This document shows, one piece after another, positions 34,198 through 43,755 of a stretch of 64,000 bases of DNA (position 1 is the stretch's first letter; the number at the start of each line of letters is the position of its first letter). The stretch comes from Nostoc sp. UHCC 0302. Its GTDB lineage: Bacteria > Cyanobacteriota > Cyanobacteriia > Cyanobacteriales > Nostocaceae. Both the position numbers and the translations under genes were made by a program. The stretch is taken from the NCBI RefSeq assembly GCF_038096175.1, contig NZ_CP151099.1, positions 1,986,501 to 2,050,500 of the forward strand, written 5' to 3'. The notes under the pieces were generated by a model. The model was given only the letters and a program-made list of their open reading frames with translations. It did no database searches and was not told the DNA's origin.

Positions 34198-34273
34198 TAA
34201 TTATTTAAATCTAGAGGCGAATGGCACGCTTGAAAAGCTAAAATCCATGAATCAGGCTCTTTGTTGGGGGTAA

Positions 34274-34356
34274 GGTGTGGGGTGTAGTCAGAAAATAAGA
34301 AAAATAGAATGGAAGTGCAAGCATTAATAAACTTCTTGATCACTACACCCCACACC
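34274..34356. repeat. Inverted pair of GTGTGGG-type heptamer blocks
   Basis: GGTGTGGGGTGTAGT at 34274-34288 and its exact complement at 34342-34356, 53 bases apart. ATCTAGAGGC is repeated outside (about 34208 and 34410), which suggests a small MITE-like or STRR-derived unit in the gap 34198-34941. Confidence 0.65.
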
Positions 34357-34400
34357 CCACACCCAAAAGCCTTATAAATAATAGGTTTGCCGTTATCTTA

Positions 34401-34637
34401 GTGCCATTCAATCTAGAGGCTATATCTCCTCGGAATCGTTTATCAGTGGGAAATAGGGAATTAAACCTCTGCGGCATGCCTCTTCCTGAATCTTGCGGAG
34501 AGTGTAACGCGCATCCATATTGTGCCTTTGGCACTGCGCTTAGCGCAATCGCAATGTCGGGGGAAGATGTGTATACGGCAGAGGGTGAGGCAGTGGAATT
34601 GCAAGAAATGATGCGGCGGTATCCGATGCAGGAGTAA
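34401..34637 (+). CDS. Doubtful small frame with protein-like C terminus
   Basis: A 78-codon frame. Only its end (MSGEDVYTAEGEAVELQEMM, then RRYPMQE) looks like real protein. The middle (LPESCGECNAHPYCAFGTAL) coincides with palindromic repeat DNA, so a repeat may have inserted into a short gene or gene tail. No ribosome-binding site is evident. I do not recognise it. Confidence 0.25.
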   Translation: MPFNLEAISPRNRLSVGNRELNLCGMPLPESCGECNAHPYCAFGTALSAIAMSGEDVYTAEGEAVELQEMMRRYPMQE

Positions 34638-34679
34638 GGGTAAAGGTTCCACACCCACCCAAAATCCTAAAAAATGGTC

Positions 34680-34800
34680 GAGTGAGGCGTAGCCCGCACT
34701 TCTCTACGAGACGCTGCGCGTAGCTTGCTTCCACGTATCGCTAAAGCGAAAGCTCCGCTAACGCGTAGCGTCCCGCAGGGAAGTGGTACGACAAAGCTCA
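34680..34800. repeat. Dispersed palindromic repeat (CGTAGC/GCTACG type)
   Basis: A chain of short overlapping palindromes: TCTACGAGACGCTGCGCGTAG, then CGCTAAAGCGAAAGCTCCGC and AACGCGTAGCGTCCCGCAGG, shown as pieces. The same motif chain recurs at about 36258-36400, 39940-40095 and 58820-58900. No coding function. Confidence 0.75.
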
Positions 34801-34941
34801 GTGACCATCGTAGACATCGTACTATCTTGAACCCCGTTCGCCTTGGCGTCTTTGCAGGAGAAGGGGCTAGGCATTTGGGCATATATTGCTGAACATAGAG
34901 TTAGTAGAATTAGATGGAATTGAAATTCTTACTACAGTTTC

Positions 34942-36255
34942 ATGCAAATGAATCGTTTAACCTATGAACCTTCAATCCGTATTGGTATCGTTGGTGCTGG
35001 ATGTGCTGGTTTAACGGCTGCCGAAGAATTACATGATATTGGATATAAAAACATAACTATCATTGATGCCAAAAATCGCGTAGGAGGTAAAACATATTCA
35101 ATTAGGTACGCAGACGCAAGTCTTCAATCACGGGGTATTTACGAGGGTGGAACTGTTTGGATCTTACCTAGTCCCTTGTACAAAAAATACAGAAAGAGGT
35201 ATGGGATTTCTCCGTCGGTTCATGTGATGCCACGGGTGCAATTATTTGACTTAGCAACTGGCAAAGTTTCTAGCCCGTTTTTAGTGGAGTCCAAATATTC
35301 TTTATTCAGTCGGCTCTGGCAGATGAGGAGATTTTTCCAAGAATTAGACAAGTATACTTGGGATGAGGAGCCAGGCTATATCAATCCTGCTTACCGAGCC
35401 ATGAATGAATCCTCGCCTCAATGGTTTAACAAACAGGGTTTAGATTTTATTCGAGATGCTCTAATGCCTATTGCGAATGCGGCACAATTTGGACATCTGG
35501 GACAAGAAGCTTCTACTGCTTATGTGATTCGGCTACTGGCATTATTGAACCGTTGCAGTTTCCTGAAAAAATTGATTCTGAATATGCCTCAATTACAAGA
35601 AGGAAATCAAGAATTATGGAATCGTTTAGCGGCCTCCCATAACTTGTGTCTAGGACAAACTATTGAGCGTGTTTCTCGCGGTCAAACAATTCTGGTCAAA
35701 ACTGCCTCAAATCAGTGGGAATTCGAGCGTTTAATTTGGACTGCTCCTGTAGATGACTTTCTTGGCGTAGCTGATGCTTCTCCTGAAGAAGTAGATATTT
35801 TTTCTAGGGTACGTACAATTAAAAGAGCGGTTATTACCTGTAAAGTAGAGGGTTTACCTGCAAACATCTTCTACGTAATCAGAAATACTTTAAATCAGCC
35901 TTTACCAACTAGTTATCCATTAGCTATCTACGAGGTTGAGCCAGGCAGTAAAATCTACAATTTTTATCCATTCATGGATGAAATGACAACTTTTGAAGAG
36001 TTGGAAGGTAACGTAGCCGATTGTGTCAAAAAGCTTGGAGGTACTCAAGTGACACCTATGGGGCAACCCCTAATTTGGAAGTGGTTCTCTCATTTTTCAG
36101 CCGAAGACCTCAAGGATGGTATTTATCAACGATTGGAAATGTTGCAAGGTCGTCATAACACCTACTTTGCTAATGAAATGACTGCTGGGGTGAGCGTACC
36201 TTATGGTATGGAATATGCGGCTTATTTAGTGGAACGCTTCTTTATGGTCGAGTGA
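34942..36255 (+). CDS. FAD-dependent amine oxidase-like oxidoreductase
   Basis: A 437-residue flavoprotein of the amino_oxidase family. The FAD-binding Rossmann motif GIVGAGCAGLTAAEELHDIG is at about residues 14-33, followed by the second-strand acidic IDAKNRVGGKTYS, the standard NRxGG substrate-side signature. The middle region is divergent, and the C-terminal FAD block (NTYFANEMTAGVSVPYGMEY with AAYLVERFF) fits the family. There is no signal peptide, so it is cytosolic. It stands alone between repeat-rich gaps. Substrate could be an amine, a carotenoid-like or an aromatic compound; sequence does not decide. Confidence 0.82.
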   Translation: MQMNRLTYEPSIRIGIVGAGCAGLTAAEELHDIGYKNITIIDAKNRVGGKTYSIRYADASLQSRGIYEGGTVWILPSPLYKKYRKRYGISPSVHVMPRVQLFDLATGKVSSPFLVESKYSLFSRLWQMRRFFQELDKYTWDEEPGYINPAYRAMNESSPQWFNKQGLDFIRDALMPIANAAQFGHLGQEASTAYVIRLLALLNRCSFLKKLILNMPQLQEGNQELWNRLAASHNLCLGQTIERVSRGQTILVKTASNQWEFERLIWTAPVDDFLGVADASPEEVDIFSRVRTIKRAVITCKVEGLPANIFYVIRNTLNQPLPTSYPLAIYEVEPGSKIYNFYPFMDEMTTFEELEGNVADCVKKLGGTQVTPMGQPLIWKWFSHFSAEDLKDGIYQRLEMLQGRHNTYFANEMTAGVSVPYGMEYAAYLVERFFMVE

Positions 36256-36405
36256 AGCGATAGCCGTTCGCGCTAGCATCTCCATTGGCACAGCCTCCCG
36301 CTCTTAAGGAGAAGGCTTAAGCTTCTCTTCTCTACGAGAGGCTGCGCCAACGAGACGCTTCGCGAACGCTTATCACCTACGGTAGGTGTTCCGCCATCGC
36401 CGCAA
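36256..36405. repeat. Dispersed palindromic repeat cluster
   Basis: Overlapping hairpins of the CTCTACGAGAG / CGAGACGCTTCGCGAACGC type immediately after the oxidase stop, plus CACCTACGGTAGGTG at about 36375-36389. Same family as 34680-34800. Confidence 0.7.
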
Positions 36406-36411
36406 GGTTAA

Positions 36412-37171
36412 AAGTTAGAAGAAAAGATAACTTCTATTGCGTTTAATGTTGTTCATTTGCCAACTCACGGACAGTTTAGTTCTCGTTCTGAAGATACATT
36501 TATTTTGGCGACGGATGGGCTAATTAATGTTAATGACTTTGATTTGCTGTTGCGCTGCTGAGATGAAACATACTCACAACCCTTAGAACTTCTCGTCTTA
36601 AGTGCTTGTCAGACAGCAGAGGGAGATAATCGGGCAACACTGAGTTTAGCAGGGGTTGCTGTGCGTGCAGGTGCAAGGAGTACAATGGTAAGCTTATGGA
36701 ATGTAGGCGATCGCTCCACTACAATTTTAGTAGGTGAGTTTTATCGTGAGTTATGGCAATTGCCAAGCACATGAAATACACCCCACCCGCGCTGTCGCGC
36801 ACCCTCCCCTTACCAAGCTACGGTGTACATAGAAGTCTGAAACAGGCTACTCATCTGGGTTTAAGTGTCGGTTTTACCCCACCCTAACCCTCCCCTTTCC
36901 AAGGGGAGGGAACTAAATTTCCTCTTTTCCTCCTTTATAAGGGGGATTAAAGGGGGTAATTCGACTTGTGTGTACACCGTAACCTTACCAAGGAGAGGGT
37001 TGGGCAGGGTTTATTTTGTACCTAACTGGAGTTGGAAACGCTATAGTTTCTGCTAAAGTTACAAAAGCAGAAGCTCTGCGTCGCGCTCAAGTAACCCTTT
37101 TACAAAATTATCCAAACTACAGCCGCCCAGGATATTGGGCTGCTTATGTTCTCGTTGGTAACTGGTTGTAA
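36412..37171 (+). pseudogene. CHAT-domain protein remnant, split by an insertion
   Basis: The left part (36412-36774) reads in one frame AFNVVHLPTHGQFSSRSEDT, then LELLVLSACQTAEGDNRATL and VAVRAGARSTMVSLWNVGDR. It contains the CHAT caspase-like dyad His (THG) and Cys (SACQTAEG), with one in-frame TGA at 36559-36561. The C-terminal part (about 37034-37171) reads AKVTKAEALRRAQVTLLQNY and then YWAAYVLVGNWL with TAA at 37169-37171. About 260 bases of repeat-like DNA separate them. Together they are the end of a typical cyanobacterial TPR-CHAT protein; the N-terminal TPR part is missing. Confidence 0.75.
36775..37033. mobile_element. MITE-like element inserted in the CHAT remnant
   Basis: About 260 bases bounded by imperfect terminal inverted repeats: ACCCTCCCCTTACCAAGCTA then CGGTGTACA at 36801-36829, and its near-complement around 36971-37000. 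An internal hairpin (CTCCCCTTTCCAAGGGGAG) lies near 36888-36908. There is no open frame. It separates two parts of one gene, so it is a non-autonomous insertion. Exact ends are uncertain by about 20 bases. Confidence 0.6.
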
Positions 37172-37655
37172 GTAAGTGGACACAATAAAATATAATACTG
37201 TCACTGCGAGTGGAACATAGGCATTCGCCTTGGTCTCGTAGAGAAGTCTTCCCACAGGGTAGCAGTCGCAAGATTTAAGATTGCTGAACTTTGCTCGCAA
37301 TCACACAATTAACCCTACAGAGTGTAAATGTACTTGTCAAGTTGTTGTTGTTTACTTTAAAGAATTGTTTTTAAGAGCTACAGATAATTATTTTTTTCAT
37401 CCTAATTAGATAAAAGCAACTACCGCAGGCACAGTGGAATAGTTTAGTTTAGTTTGTGTCTATTCCTGTTGCTCTTATTGCTGCCAATAACGAAATCAAG
37501 CTAAAAAGTGACCAAGAATTCAGATTTATCTTGACCACAAACACAAAATAATGAGTGGGGGTTGGTAGTACATTCCCTCGTGATTCCAGCTTTGACTCCC
37601 AAGAATTGGCTGGCATCGACTTTGTTGTTGCCTGTTTAAAGTTTGATGGTTGTAG
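37172..37655. other. Intergenic region without recognised gene
   Basis: Starts with a palindromic-repeat fragment (GTCTCGTAGAGAAGTCTTCC near 37232) and a TTTAGTTTAGTTTAGTTT-like run near 37445. Frames present are shadows of the repeats. Nothing else is supported. Confidence 0.5.
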
Positions 37656-37919
37656 ATGAACATAGGAATAATCGAGGCTTACAGTAACGGGTTTTTAGAA
37701 GTTGTACCAGAAAGCGACTATTGGCAGATTGTAGCTATACATATCAATGGACAAGCTTACTGTCCCACCCCTCAGCTTTATCGTTCAGAACAACTGGCAT
37801 TAGCAAAAGCGATACAAATTTATGATTGGATAGCTGAAAACGAACAGCAAATCAGTAATGGGGTTTTCTACTGCTCTCAATTGAAACTTATCCTTTGGCA
37901 GCAATCGAAAGTTTCTTAG
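37656..37919 (+). CDS. Small hypothetical protein (87 residues)
   Basis: An 87-residue soluble protein, not recognised. Blocks GFLEVVPESDYWQIVAIHIN and YRSEQLALAKAIQIYDWIAE suggest a small alpha-beta domain. It has no signal peptide, membrane segment or Cys motif beyond two isolated Cys. It lies between repeat-rich DNA and the exosortase pair, on the opposite strand from them. Codon use is normal. Confidence 0.6.
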   Translation: MNIGIIEAYSNGFLEVVPESDYWQIVAIHINGQAYCPTPQLYRSEQLALAKAIQIYDWIAENEQQISNGVFYCSQLKLILWQQSKVS

Positions 37920-38069
37920 TTAACCTGGGTGCAAGCTACCGCTAGGACTCCCAAGCGAGCATAATTGTCCTCTCTTACTAACGCAGTGCAGCTAATTGCT
38001 CAAACCATCGACAGATGCAAGTTACCAAAGTCTCTGCTGATGTTGGCTATTGAATTGATAGTGGGCGCG

Positions 38070-38993
38070 TTATTGTAGTTTAGATTTGCGATCAAAATCT
38101 AGTAGGCGCATTTGAATAAGTAGGTAATAGAACGCTGTAAACACGGCTGCTGAAAAGATTTGTCCTCCCCAACCATCATGCCAAAAATCAAATGCACTTC
38201 TATCCCAATAAGCAACAGAGATTGCCAGTAATGCAATGCGAGCAGTGTTAAAAGTAAAAGCTAGAATGCATCCCAAAAAGCTTATTGTTAATATCTGGAA
38301 GCCCTTTAGTCTGTAAGCTATACCTATTAACAGACTAGTCATAACCATCAAGACCATCAAATCAAATCCGTTACAACCCCATCCTATATCTACACTACCT
38401 GTAGGTAATTTAACCAATGTTCCATCTACACTGCTTGGATAGCCTATGACGTTAAGTGCTAAATTAACGCTCCAAGCTTGAATGTGATCCATCATTCTTT
38501 CAGGAGTCAAGGCTCGCCATATATACGCTGGTAGAATGTGAATACCAGGATAAATGCTTAAACCAATCAAAAAAATTGGACGTAGATAGCGTGTAAAGAA
38601 TTTTAGCCCCCAAGTGCTAAGGACAATACCTACTAAAATTACTAACCAAGCTAATGCTTGAGACCAGCCTTTGTTAAGACTGAAAGGGAAAAGACCAACT
38701 CCAAATAAAATTAAACTATGGCCTAGCCTTAGTTGCATAGTTGAAGGATTTAACTTAATAAGTCCGTTTTTCTGTTGCCATAACTCCTGTAATCCTAAAT
38801 AAGCCGCAGTAACTGTCAACAAAGGAAATGTGCTACCACCAATTAGAAACTGTATCAGTATCTTTAACCAAAAAAACAAGTAATAGTACAAACCTACAAC
38901 TAAACCACATAAAACAACTCGATTATGATTTTTACCTAAATAGGTTGACAATATTTTATTGATTGTATGATTATATTTTTTATAGCTATCCAA
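38070..38993 (-). CDS. Cyanoexosortase (exosortase/archaeosortase family transpeptidase)
   Basis: A 307-residue inner-membrane protein with about eight hydrophobic segments. The catalytic residues of exosortases are visible: Cys207 in GWGCNGFD, Arg252 in FNTARIALL and His272 in FWHDGWGG. These enzymes cleave a C-terminal PEP-type sorting signal and probably transfer the substrate to an exopolysaccharide or membrane carrier. Length and the GCNGFDLMVLM block fit the cyanobacterial type A group. The gene lies just downstream of a small protein with a matching C-terminal sorting signal (39171-39599), so the two probably act together. The start at 38993 is not critical. Confidence 0.82.
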   Translation of the reverse strand: MDSYKKYNHTINKILSTYLGKNHNRVVLCGLVVGLYYYLFFWLKILIQFLIGGSTFPLLTVTAAYLGLQELWQQKNGLIKLNPSTMQLRLGHSLILFGVGLFPFSLNKGWSQALAWLVILVGIVLSTWGLKFFTRYLRPIFLIGLSIYPGIHILPAYIWRALTPERMMDHIQAWSVNLALNVIGYPSSVDGTLVKLPTGSVDIGWGCNGFDLMVLMVMTSLLIGIAYRLKGFQILTISFLGCILAFTFNTARIALLAISVAYWDRSAFDFWHDGWGGQIFSAAVFTAFYYLLIQMRLLDFDRKSKLQ

Positions 38994-39115
38994 AGTAATT
39001 AAAACCTTATTTTTATAAACTATTAATCAATCTGTATAAAATTAGGGAATGCTCTGAAATTAGTATTTGTTTAAGATCAGTTAGCTAAAGGTTTATGAAT
39101 AATGTGAATATGTTT

Positions 39116-39143
39116 CAGTGAGAACGTAATCTTCGTCTCACTG
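39116..39143. terminator. Hairpin between the sorted protein and the exosortase
   Basis: CAGTGAGA and TCTCACTG (8-bp stem, 12-base loop), 28 bases past the stop of the 39171-39599 gene. On the minus strand it is followed by AAACATATTC, a weak T-tract, so it may only partly terminate and so lower exosortase expression relative to its substrate. Confidence 0.4.
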
Positions 39144-39170
39144 TTTAACTTATAGAGGTAATGAAGTAAT

Positions 39171-39599
39171 TTATTTCATCTCCATTTGCTTTTGCTCTTG
39201 GCGATGTTTGCGTATTAAGCCAGCGCCTAAAGCAGCTAGTCCTGGTATTAAGACAGGAACAGGGACGTTTTTATGGTTATATCCTTGATTTGTACCTATT
39301 GATTTTGGTCTATTTGGGTTACCTATGTTTGTTGATATGGGATTGTTTGAATTATTTGCATAAGTAGTTCTATTACCTGAATTTTGACTACTGTAACTAT
39401 TTGAATTTCTAGTCCATCTTGGCCAGGGTATAATCCCCAAAAACCACTGAATGTCCAAAGACTTTGACGCTTTTGAATTCGCCTGTTCGGTTTTAGTTGG
39501 ACTGTTTTGAGCCAGTACATCAGCTTGAGTAAAAAATATCATACTTGTAGCCATAGAAGTAGCGACTGCTATGCTTGCACATACAGTTTTCAATTTCAT
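39171..39599 (-). CDS. Secreted protein with exosortase-type (PEP/PTPA-like) C-terminal sorting signal
   Basis: A 142-residue protein. The signal peptide is MKLKTVCASIAVATSMATSM up to about VLA-QN. The mature middle is low-complexity, rich in Asn, Ser and Thr (NSNSYSSQNSGNRTTYANNS), a likely glycosylation or matrix region. The C terminus is a tripartite sorting signal: a VPVPVLIPGL motif near residues 112-121, a hydrophobic helix LAALGAGL, and a basic tail IRKHRQEQKQ. This is a variant of PEP-CTERM/PTPA-CTERM signals. Co-location upstream of a cyanoexosortase on the same strand supports it being the cognate substrate. Confidence 0.72.
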   Translation of the reverse strand: MKLKTVCASIAVATSMATSMIFFTQADVLAQNSPTKTEQANSKASKSLDIQWFLGIIPWPRWTRNSNSYSSQNSGNRTTYANNSNNPISTNIGNPNRPKSIGTNQGYNHKNVPVPVLIPGLAALGAGLIRKHRQEQKQMEMK

Positions 39600-40264
39600 A
39601 AACTATTATTCTCCTTATAAATTTTTACTTGATAAGTATTTGCGCCCTTAAGTATTTACTTATACTAAAAGGCTAATTATTATTCATCTATCTGTAGAGA
39701 CAAAATCGACAATTATCACTAATTCTCTGGAGAGACAGCAAATTTCAGGTTTTTTGAACGCTTTTAAGCTGTTACTAACTGTAAAACGCTATATCTTCAT
39801 TTAGCGCCGTTTTTCTTTAATTATTCATCAGTGGTTTATACAGAAATTAGAACTTTCGTAGTAAAGAACTTAAACCCGTTTATACTCCTACGCCCAAGCA
39901 AGTTGCATCTACCAGCGATGCACTGAGTTTCGGCTACTTCCCTACGGGACGCTACGCGAACGGCTACGCGGTTCCTGAGCGTAGTCGAAGGGCAGGACAG
40001 GCTCAGCACAAGTGCGCGGAAATTGAGCGAAGTAGAGATTCAACTACCGCCAGTCGTACCCCTCGGGGGAAGCAAGCTACGCAAAGCGTCCCGCTCTTAA
40101 GTGTCACACTCCCATAAAAGTATGGGAATTCAGGAGTCAGAATTCTCTATTATTAAGAAATAAGTCCACTTTTTTAGTCAATGCCTAGCAAGATAATTGA
40201 AGTCCGAGAGTATACCGTACTTGCTACAATCTGTAATTATCTTCACCTGACCTAAATAAAAATT
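39600..40264. repeat. Intergenic region rich in dispersed palindromes
   Basis: About 665 bases. From 39913 to 40105 there is a chain of hairpins: CAGCGATGCACTGAG, GGACGCTACGCGAACGGCTA, GAGCGTAGTCGAAGGGCAGG and TACGCAAAGCGTCCCGC, including an AAGTGCGCGGAAATTGAG block shared with 22550-22570. No gene is seen. The AT-rich first 300 bases should hold the promoter of the secreted-protein gene. Confidence 0.6.
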
Positions 40265-42934
40265 GTGGCATCAACTACAACTTATATCTACAGTTTAAAC
40301 GGCAACCTCGCCTCTGAGAAGATTGATAACAATAGTGATGGCATAGTAGATTCAATCATCACCTATAGTATTGTATACGACAGCTATTACAACAATCGTG
40401 AGGGTCAGTATACCAAAGTCACCACCTACTTTTACGATGCCAACGGCAACCAGACATCCAGCCGTACTGATAATAATGGTGATGGCACACCGGACTATAT
40501 TTATACTAGTATATACGATGACAACAGCAAGCTGATATCCAGTAGCACCGATAATAATGGTGACGGCACGCCAGACTATATTTCTAGCAATATATATGAT
40601 GAGAACGGCAATCTGACATCCAGTAGCACTGACAATAATGGTGACGGTACTATTGATAGTTTAACTATCTTTACATATGACACAAACGGTAGCCAGATAA
40701 CTACAAGTTATGACAATAATGGGGACGGCACATTTGATGATGTCAGAATCTATACATATGATGTAAACGGTAAGCAGACATCCGTAAACAGTGACAATAA
40801 TGGAGACGGTACATTTGATTATGTCAAAACCTATACATATAATGCCAAAGGCAATTTAACATTTGAAAGCACTGACTATTATGGTGACGGTAGAGTAGTT
40901 ATTAATGATACTTATATTTACGATATTTACGGTAAACTTTTATCTAGAACTAGACAAGACAATGGTGATGAGACACAACGTTACAAAGCCACTTATGATA
41001 GCAACGGCAGCTTAACATCCAATTTAGTAATCGATGGTGAGGAGGTAACTTTATCTACCTATACTTATGATGTCAATGGCAAACTGACAACTTTCAAAAG
41101 CGAATATAGTAACGCAGCAAGCTTTCAGGCAACTGTCTCTACTTATAACTACGATACTGATGGCAATCTGATATCAATAACCAACATTATCAGTGACGGT
41201 AATGCCGAAGTTATAGCTAAGTCTGTCACAAGCTATAGCTACGATGCTGATGGCAACCAAACATCTATAAGCTATGACAACAATGGCGACGGCATCCTAG
41301 AGCGAGTCAATAATATTACCTTCGATGCTGAAGGTAACCGAATCTCTAACACTAATATCTATGACGATAATGGCGATCGCATAATTGACTCTATCTCCAC
41401 CGATACATTCGATGCTAAAGGCAATTTGACATCCGTAAGCGTTAAATCTAACGGTGACGGTATAGTTAACTATCTTTCAACCCTTACCTACAATGCTAAT
41501 GGCTACTTGACATCGGTAACCAGGGACTTTGATGGCGACGGTATAGTTGAGGAAGTTTACAGAGCTACTTACAATGCATACGGTCGCAAATTATCCGAAA
41601 TCAATGACTATAATAACGATGGTACAGATGACTCTATTGTCAGATATACCTACGATGTCTTCGGTAACCGCACGTCAGAAAGTAAGGACGATAACGGTGA
41701 TGGCATAGTTGATTCCCTTACAACTTCTATCTACGGACGCATCAGCACCAGCAATGACAACAATGGCGACGGCACAGCTGATGCAATCACCACTTACAGC
41801 TACGATGCCAAGGGTCAGCTGGTATCTGAGCAGACTGACAACAATGATGATGGTATCACTGATGCACTTACTACTTACAAGTATGATGCCGATGGCAAAC
41901 TGATAACTAAAAACTTTGATGCTAGCAATGATCGCATCATTGACATAGTTACGAATTACAGCTACGATACTGCCGACAAGTTGATATCAGAGCAAATTGA
42001 TAATAATAATGATGGCGTTACTGATGCAGTCACTACATACATTTATGATAGCAGCAGTAATTTATTAACTAAGAACTTTGATAATGGCAACGATGGCAGC
42101 ATTGATGCACTCACTAACTACATTTATGATAGCAACAGTAAGCTGATATCTGAGCAGATTGATGACAATAATGATGGTGTCATTGATACTTTTGTTAGCT
42201 ATAACTACGATGATACTGGATACTACCTTATTTCAAAGACTATTAGTAATGATGCACCACCACAGGATTTAATCCTCAACGGTGGCAGTGGTGATGATGA
42301 GTTGATTGGTGATGCTGGTAATGACAAAATCTCTGGTGGTGATGGCAACGATGAACTGCTGGGATTAGCAGGTAAAGACATCATATATGGTAAAAATGGC
42401 AGTGATGATCTAGTAGGATTTGATGGTGATGACCAACTTTTTGGTGGCAACGGTGACGATCAACTCTCAGGATTTGACGGGAATGACAAACTTATTGGTG
42501 ACAATGGTAATGATACCCTAATTGGTGGTGCGGGTGCAGATATCCTGACTGGCAGTAATGGTCATGATACATTTGTGTTTGAGAATTTAACAGATTCCTT
42601 GCTGTCTAATTTCGATGTTATTAAAGACCTGAATATTGGTGTAGATACTATCGATGCAGCTAATGTCGTGAATACTGCTAATGATGTTATCCAATTTGGC
42701 ATTATTGACACCTTAACAGAGTCTAAAATTAAAACATTATTGGATACAACTACTTTTGTTGCCAATCAAGCAGCAACTTTTAGTGTAGGTACAATTGATA
42801 ATTTAATTCAGGGTTTTACTCAGCAAACATTCTTAGTTTTGAATGATTCTACTAATGGATTCTCTGCTGCAACTGATGCTGTTATTGAGATTACGGGTTA
42901 CAAGGGTAATTTAGGTGTGCTGTCGGTTGTTTAG
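40265..42934 (+). CDS. Giant Ca-binding repeat surface protein (EF-hand-like repeats, RTX repeats, bluetail C terminus)
   Basis: An 889-residue acidic protein beginning at GTG 40265. Residues about 1-655 are some 25 copies of a roughly 27-residue unit of the form TYSYDANGKLTSxxxDNNGD, each carrying an EF-hand/dockerin-like Ca loop DNNGDGxxD. Residues about 665-765 are RTX nonapeptides ([30 protein letters not shown]). The tail ([36 protein letters not shown]) matches the bluetail domain of cyanobacterial surface proteins. There is no N-terminal signal, as expected for type I secretion through a C-terminal signal. No clear ribosome-binding site precedes the GTG. Confidence 0.82.
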   Translation: MASTTTYIYSLNGNLASEKIDNNSDGIVDSIITYSIVYDSYYNNREGQYTKVTTYFYDANGNQTSSRTDNNGDGTPDYIYTSIYDDNSKLISSSTDNNGDGTPDYISSNIYDENGNLTSSSTDNNGDGTIDSLTIFTYDTNGSQITTSYDNNGDGTFDDVRIYTYDVNGKQTSVNSDNNGDGTFDYVKTYTYNAKGNLTFESTDYYGDGRVVINDTYIYDIYGKLLSRTRQDNGDETQRYKATYDSNGSLTSNLVIDGEEVTLSTYTYDVNGKLTTFKSEYSNAASFQATVSTYNYDTDGNLISITNIISDGNAEVIAKSVTSYSYDADGNQTSISYDNNGDGILERVNNITFDAEGNRISNTNIYDDNGDRIIDSISTDTFDAKGNLTSVSVKSNGDGIVNYLSTLTYNANGYLTSVTRDFDGDGIVEEVYRATYNAYGRKLSEINDYNNDGTDDSIVRYTYDVFGNRTSESKDDNGDGIVDSLTTSIYGRISTSNDNNGDGTADAITTYSYDAKGQLVSEQTDNNDDGITDALTTYKYDADGKLITKNFDASNDRIIDIVTNYSYDTADKLISEQIDNNNDGVTDAVTTYIYDSSSNLLTKNFDNGNDGSIDALTNYIYDSNSKLISEQIDDNNDGVIDTFVSYNYDDTGYYLISKTISNDAPPQDLILNGGSGDDELIGDAGNDKISGGDGNDELLGLAGKDIIYGKNGSDDLVGFDGDDQLFGGNGDDQLSGFDGNDKLIGDNGNDTLIGGAGADILTGSNGHDTFVFENLTDSLLSNFDVIKDLNIGVDTIDAANVVNTANDVIQFGIIDTLTESKIKTLLDTTTFVANQAATFSVGTIDNLIQGFTQQTFLVLNDSTNGFSAATDAVIEITGYKGNLGVLSVV

Positions 42935-43039
42935 CGAAGGTTAGCTAAATTCAACTTAAGGGAATTAAACCACACACTTGACTGTTAGGCAAAACGTTAA
43001 ATCTCCACTCATGTGGATAAGAAACTAGGTTACCTAAAT

Positions 43040-43122
43040 CAATACCGTTGCCAAAATAAGAGCATGAAAAGGTAGGGCGTTTCGTAGTAGAGTTATTGTC
43101 TCTCACAACGACAACTCAAAAA
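43040..43122 (+). repeat. Left copy of an IS terminal segment (pairs with 58669-58751)
   Basis: AGGGCGTTTCGTAGTAGAGT and onward to CAACGACAACTCAAAAA (43074-43122) recurs in inverted orientation at 58669-58717 with one visible mismatch; similarity extends outward to a shared CAATACC. It precedes the transposase start at 43136, so it is the end of that IS. Confidence 0.75.
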
Positions 43123-43755
43123 CCACTCCTCGCCCATGCCCGATATCTTATCATTGTTACAATGCCTCCTGCCGGAGATAAACGCTACAACGATGCGGCA
43201 ATTGAACCAAATCATCCTGGCAATGTTAGCTCTTAGCGGCAGAGTCACTATGAAGGGAATCTCTCGTTGGAGAAGCATGGGTGGTAGTTACCGAACAATT
43301 TTGAGATTCTTCCATACAGTAATACCTTAGGCAACCTTGTTTTGGCTATTTTTTCGCAAGCATTTGTGGCGAGAGCGGGAAGTATATCTGCTGGCTGGAG
43401 ATGAAGTTGTTGTTAGTAAATCAGGGAAACAGACTTATGTATGGGTTAGAGCGATTTTTTTCTAGCCTGGCAAACAGACCTATATCAGGGTTATCTTTCT
43501 TTGTCTTATTATTAGTGAGCATTCAAGGGAGGCAGTCATTTCCTATTAAATTAAAGTAGAACAGGTAATTAAGAGCGATACAGAAATAAATAGCACGTTG
43601 CCAATCAAAAAAATAAAATCTCAAGAAAAACGTGGGTGTGGACGACCAAAAGTGAGTAAGAACAAAAATAAAACGGAAGTGGTATTAACGTCTGAGCTAG
43701 TACTAATTAAAAAGATGATTAATTCACTATTAGAGTTAGTAGCTAACTTTATTCC

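Noticed and set aside
34343-34882. Several minus-strand frames of 60-100 codons in the repeat-rich gap
   Set aside because: They run through palindromic repeats and heptamers and show no conserved protein pattern.
41709-42765. Other-frame ORFs inside the 40265-42934 repeat gene (Met/Ser/Pro-rich)
   Set aside because: They arise from the repeated Asp/Asn/Gly codons of the calcium-binding repeats read in other frames or on the other strand.
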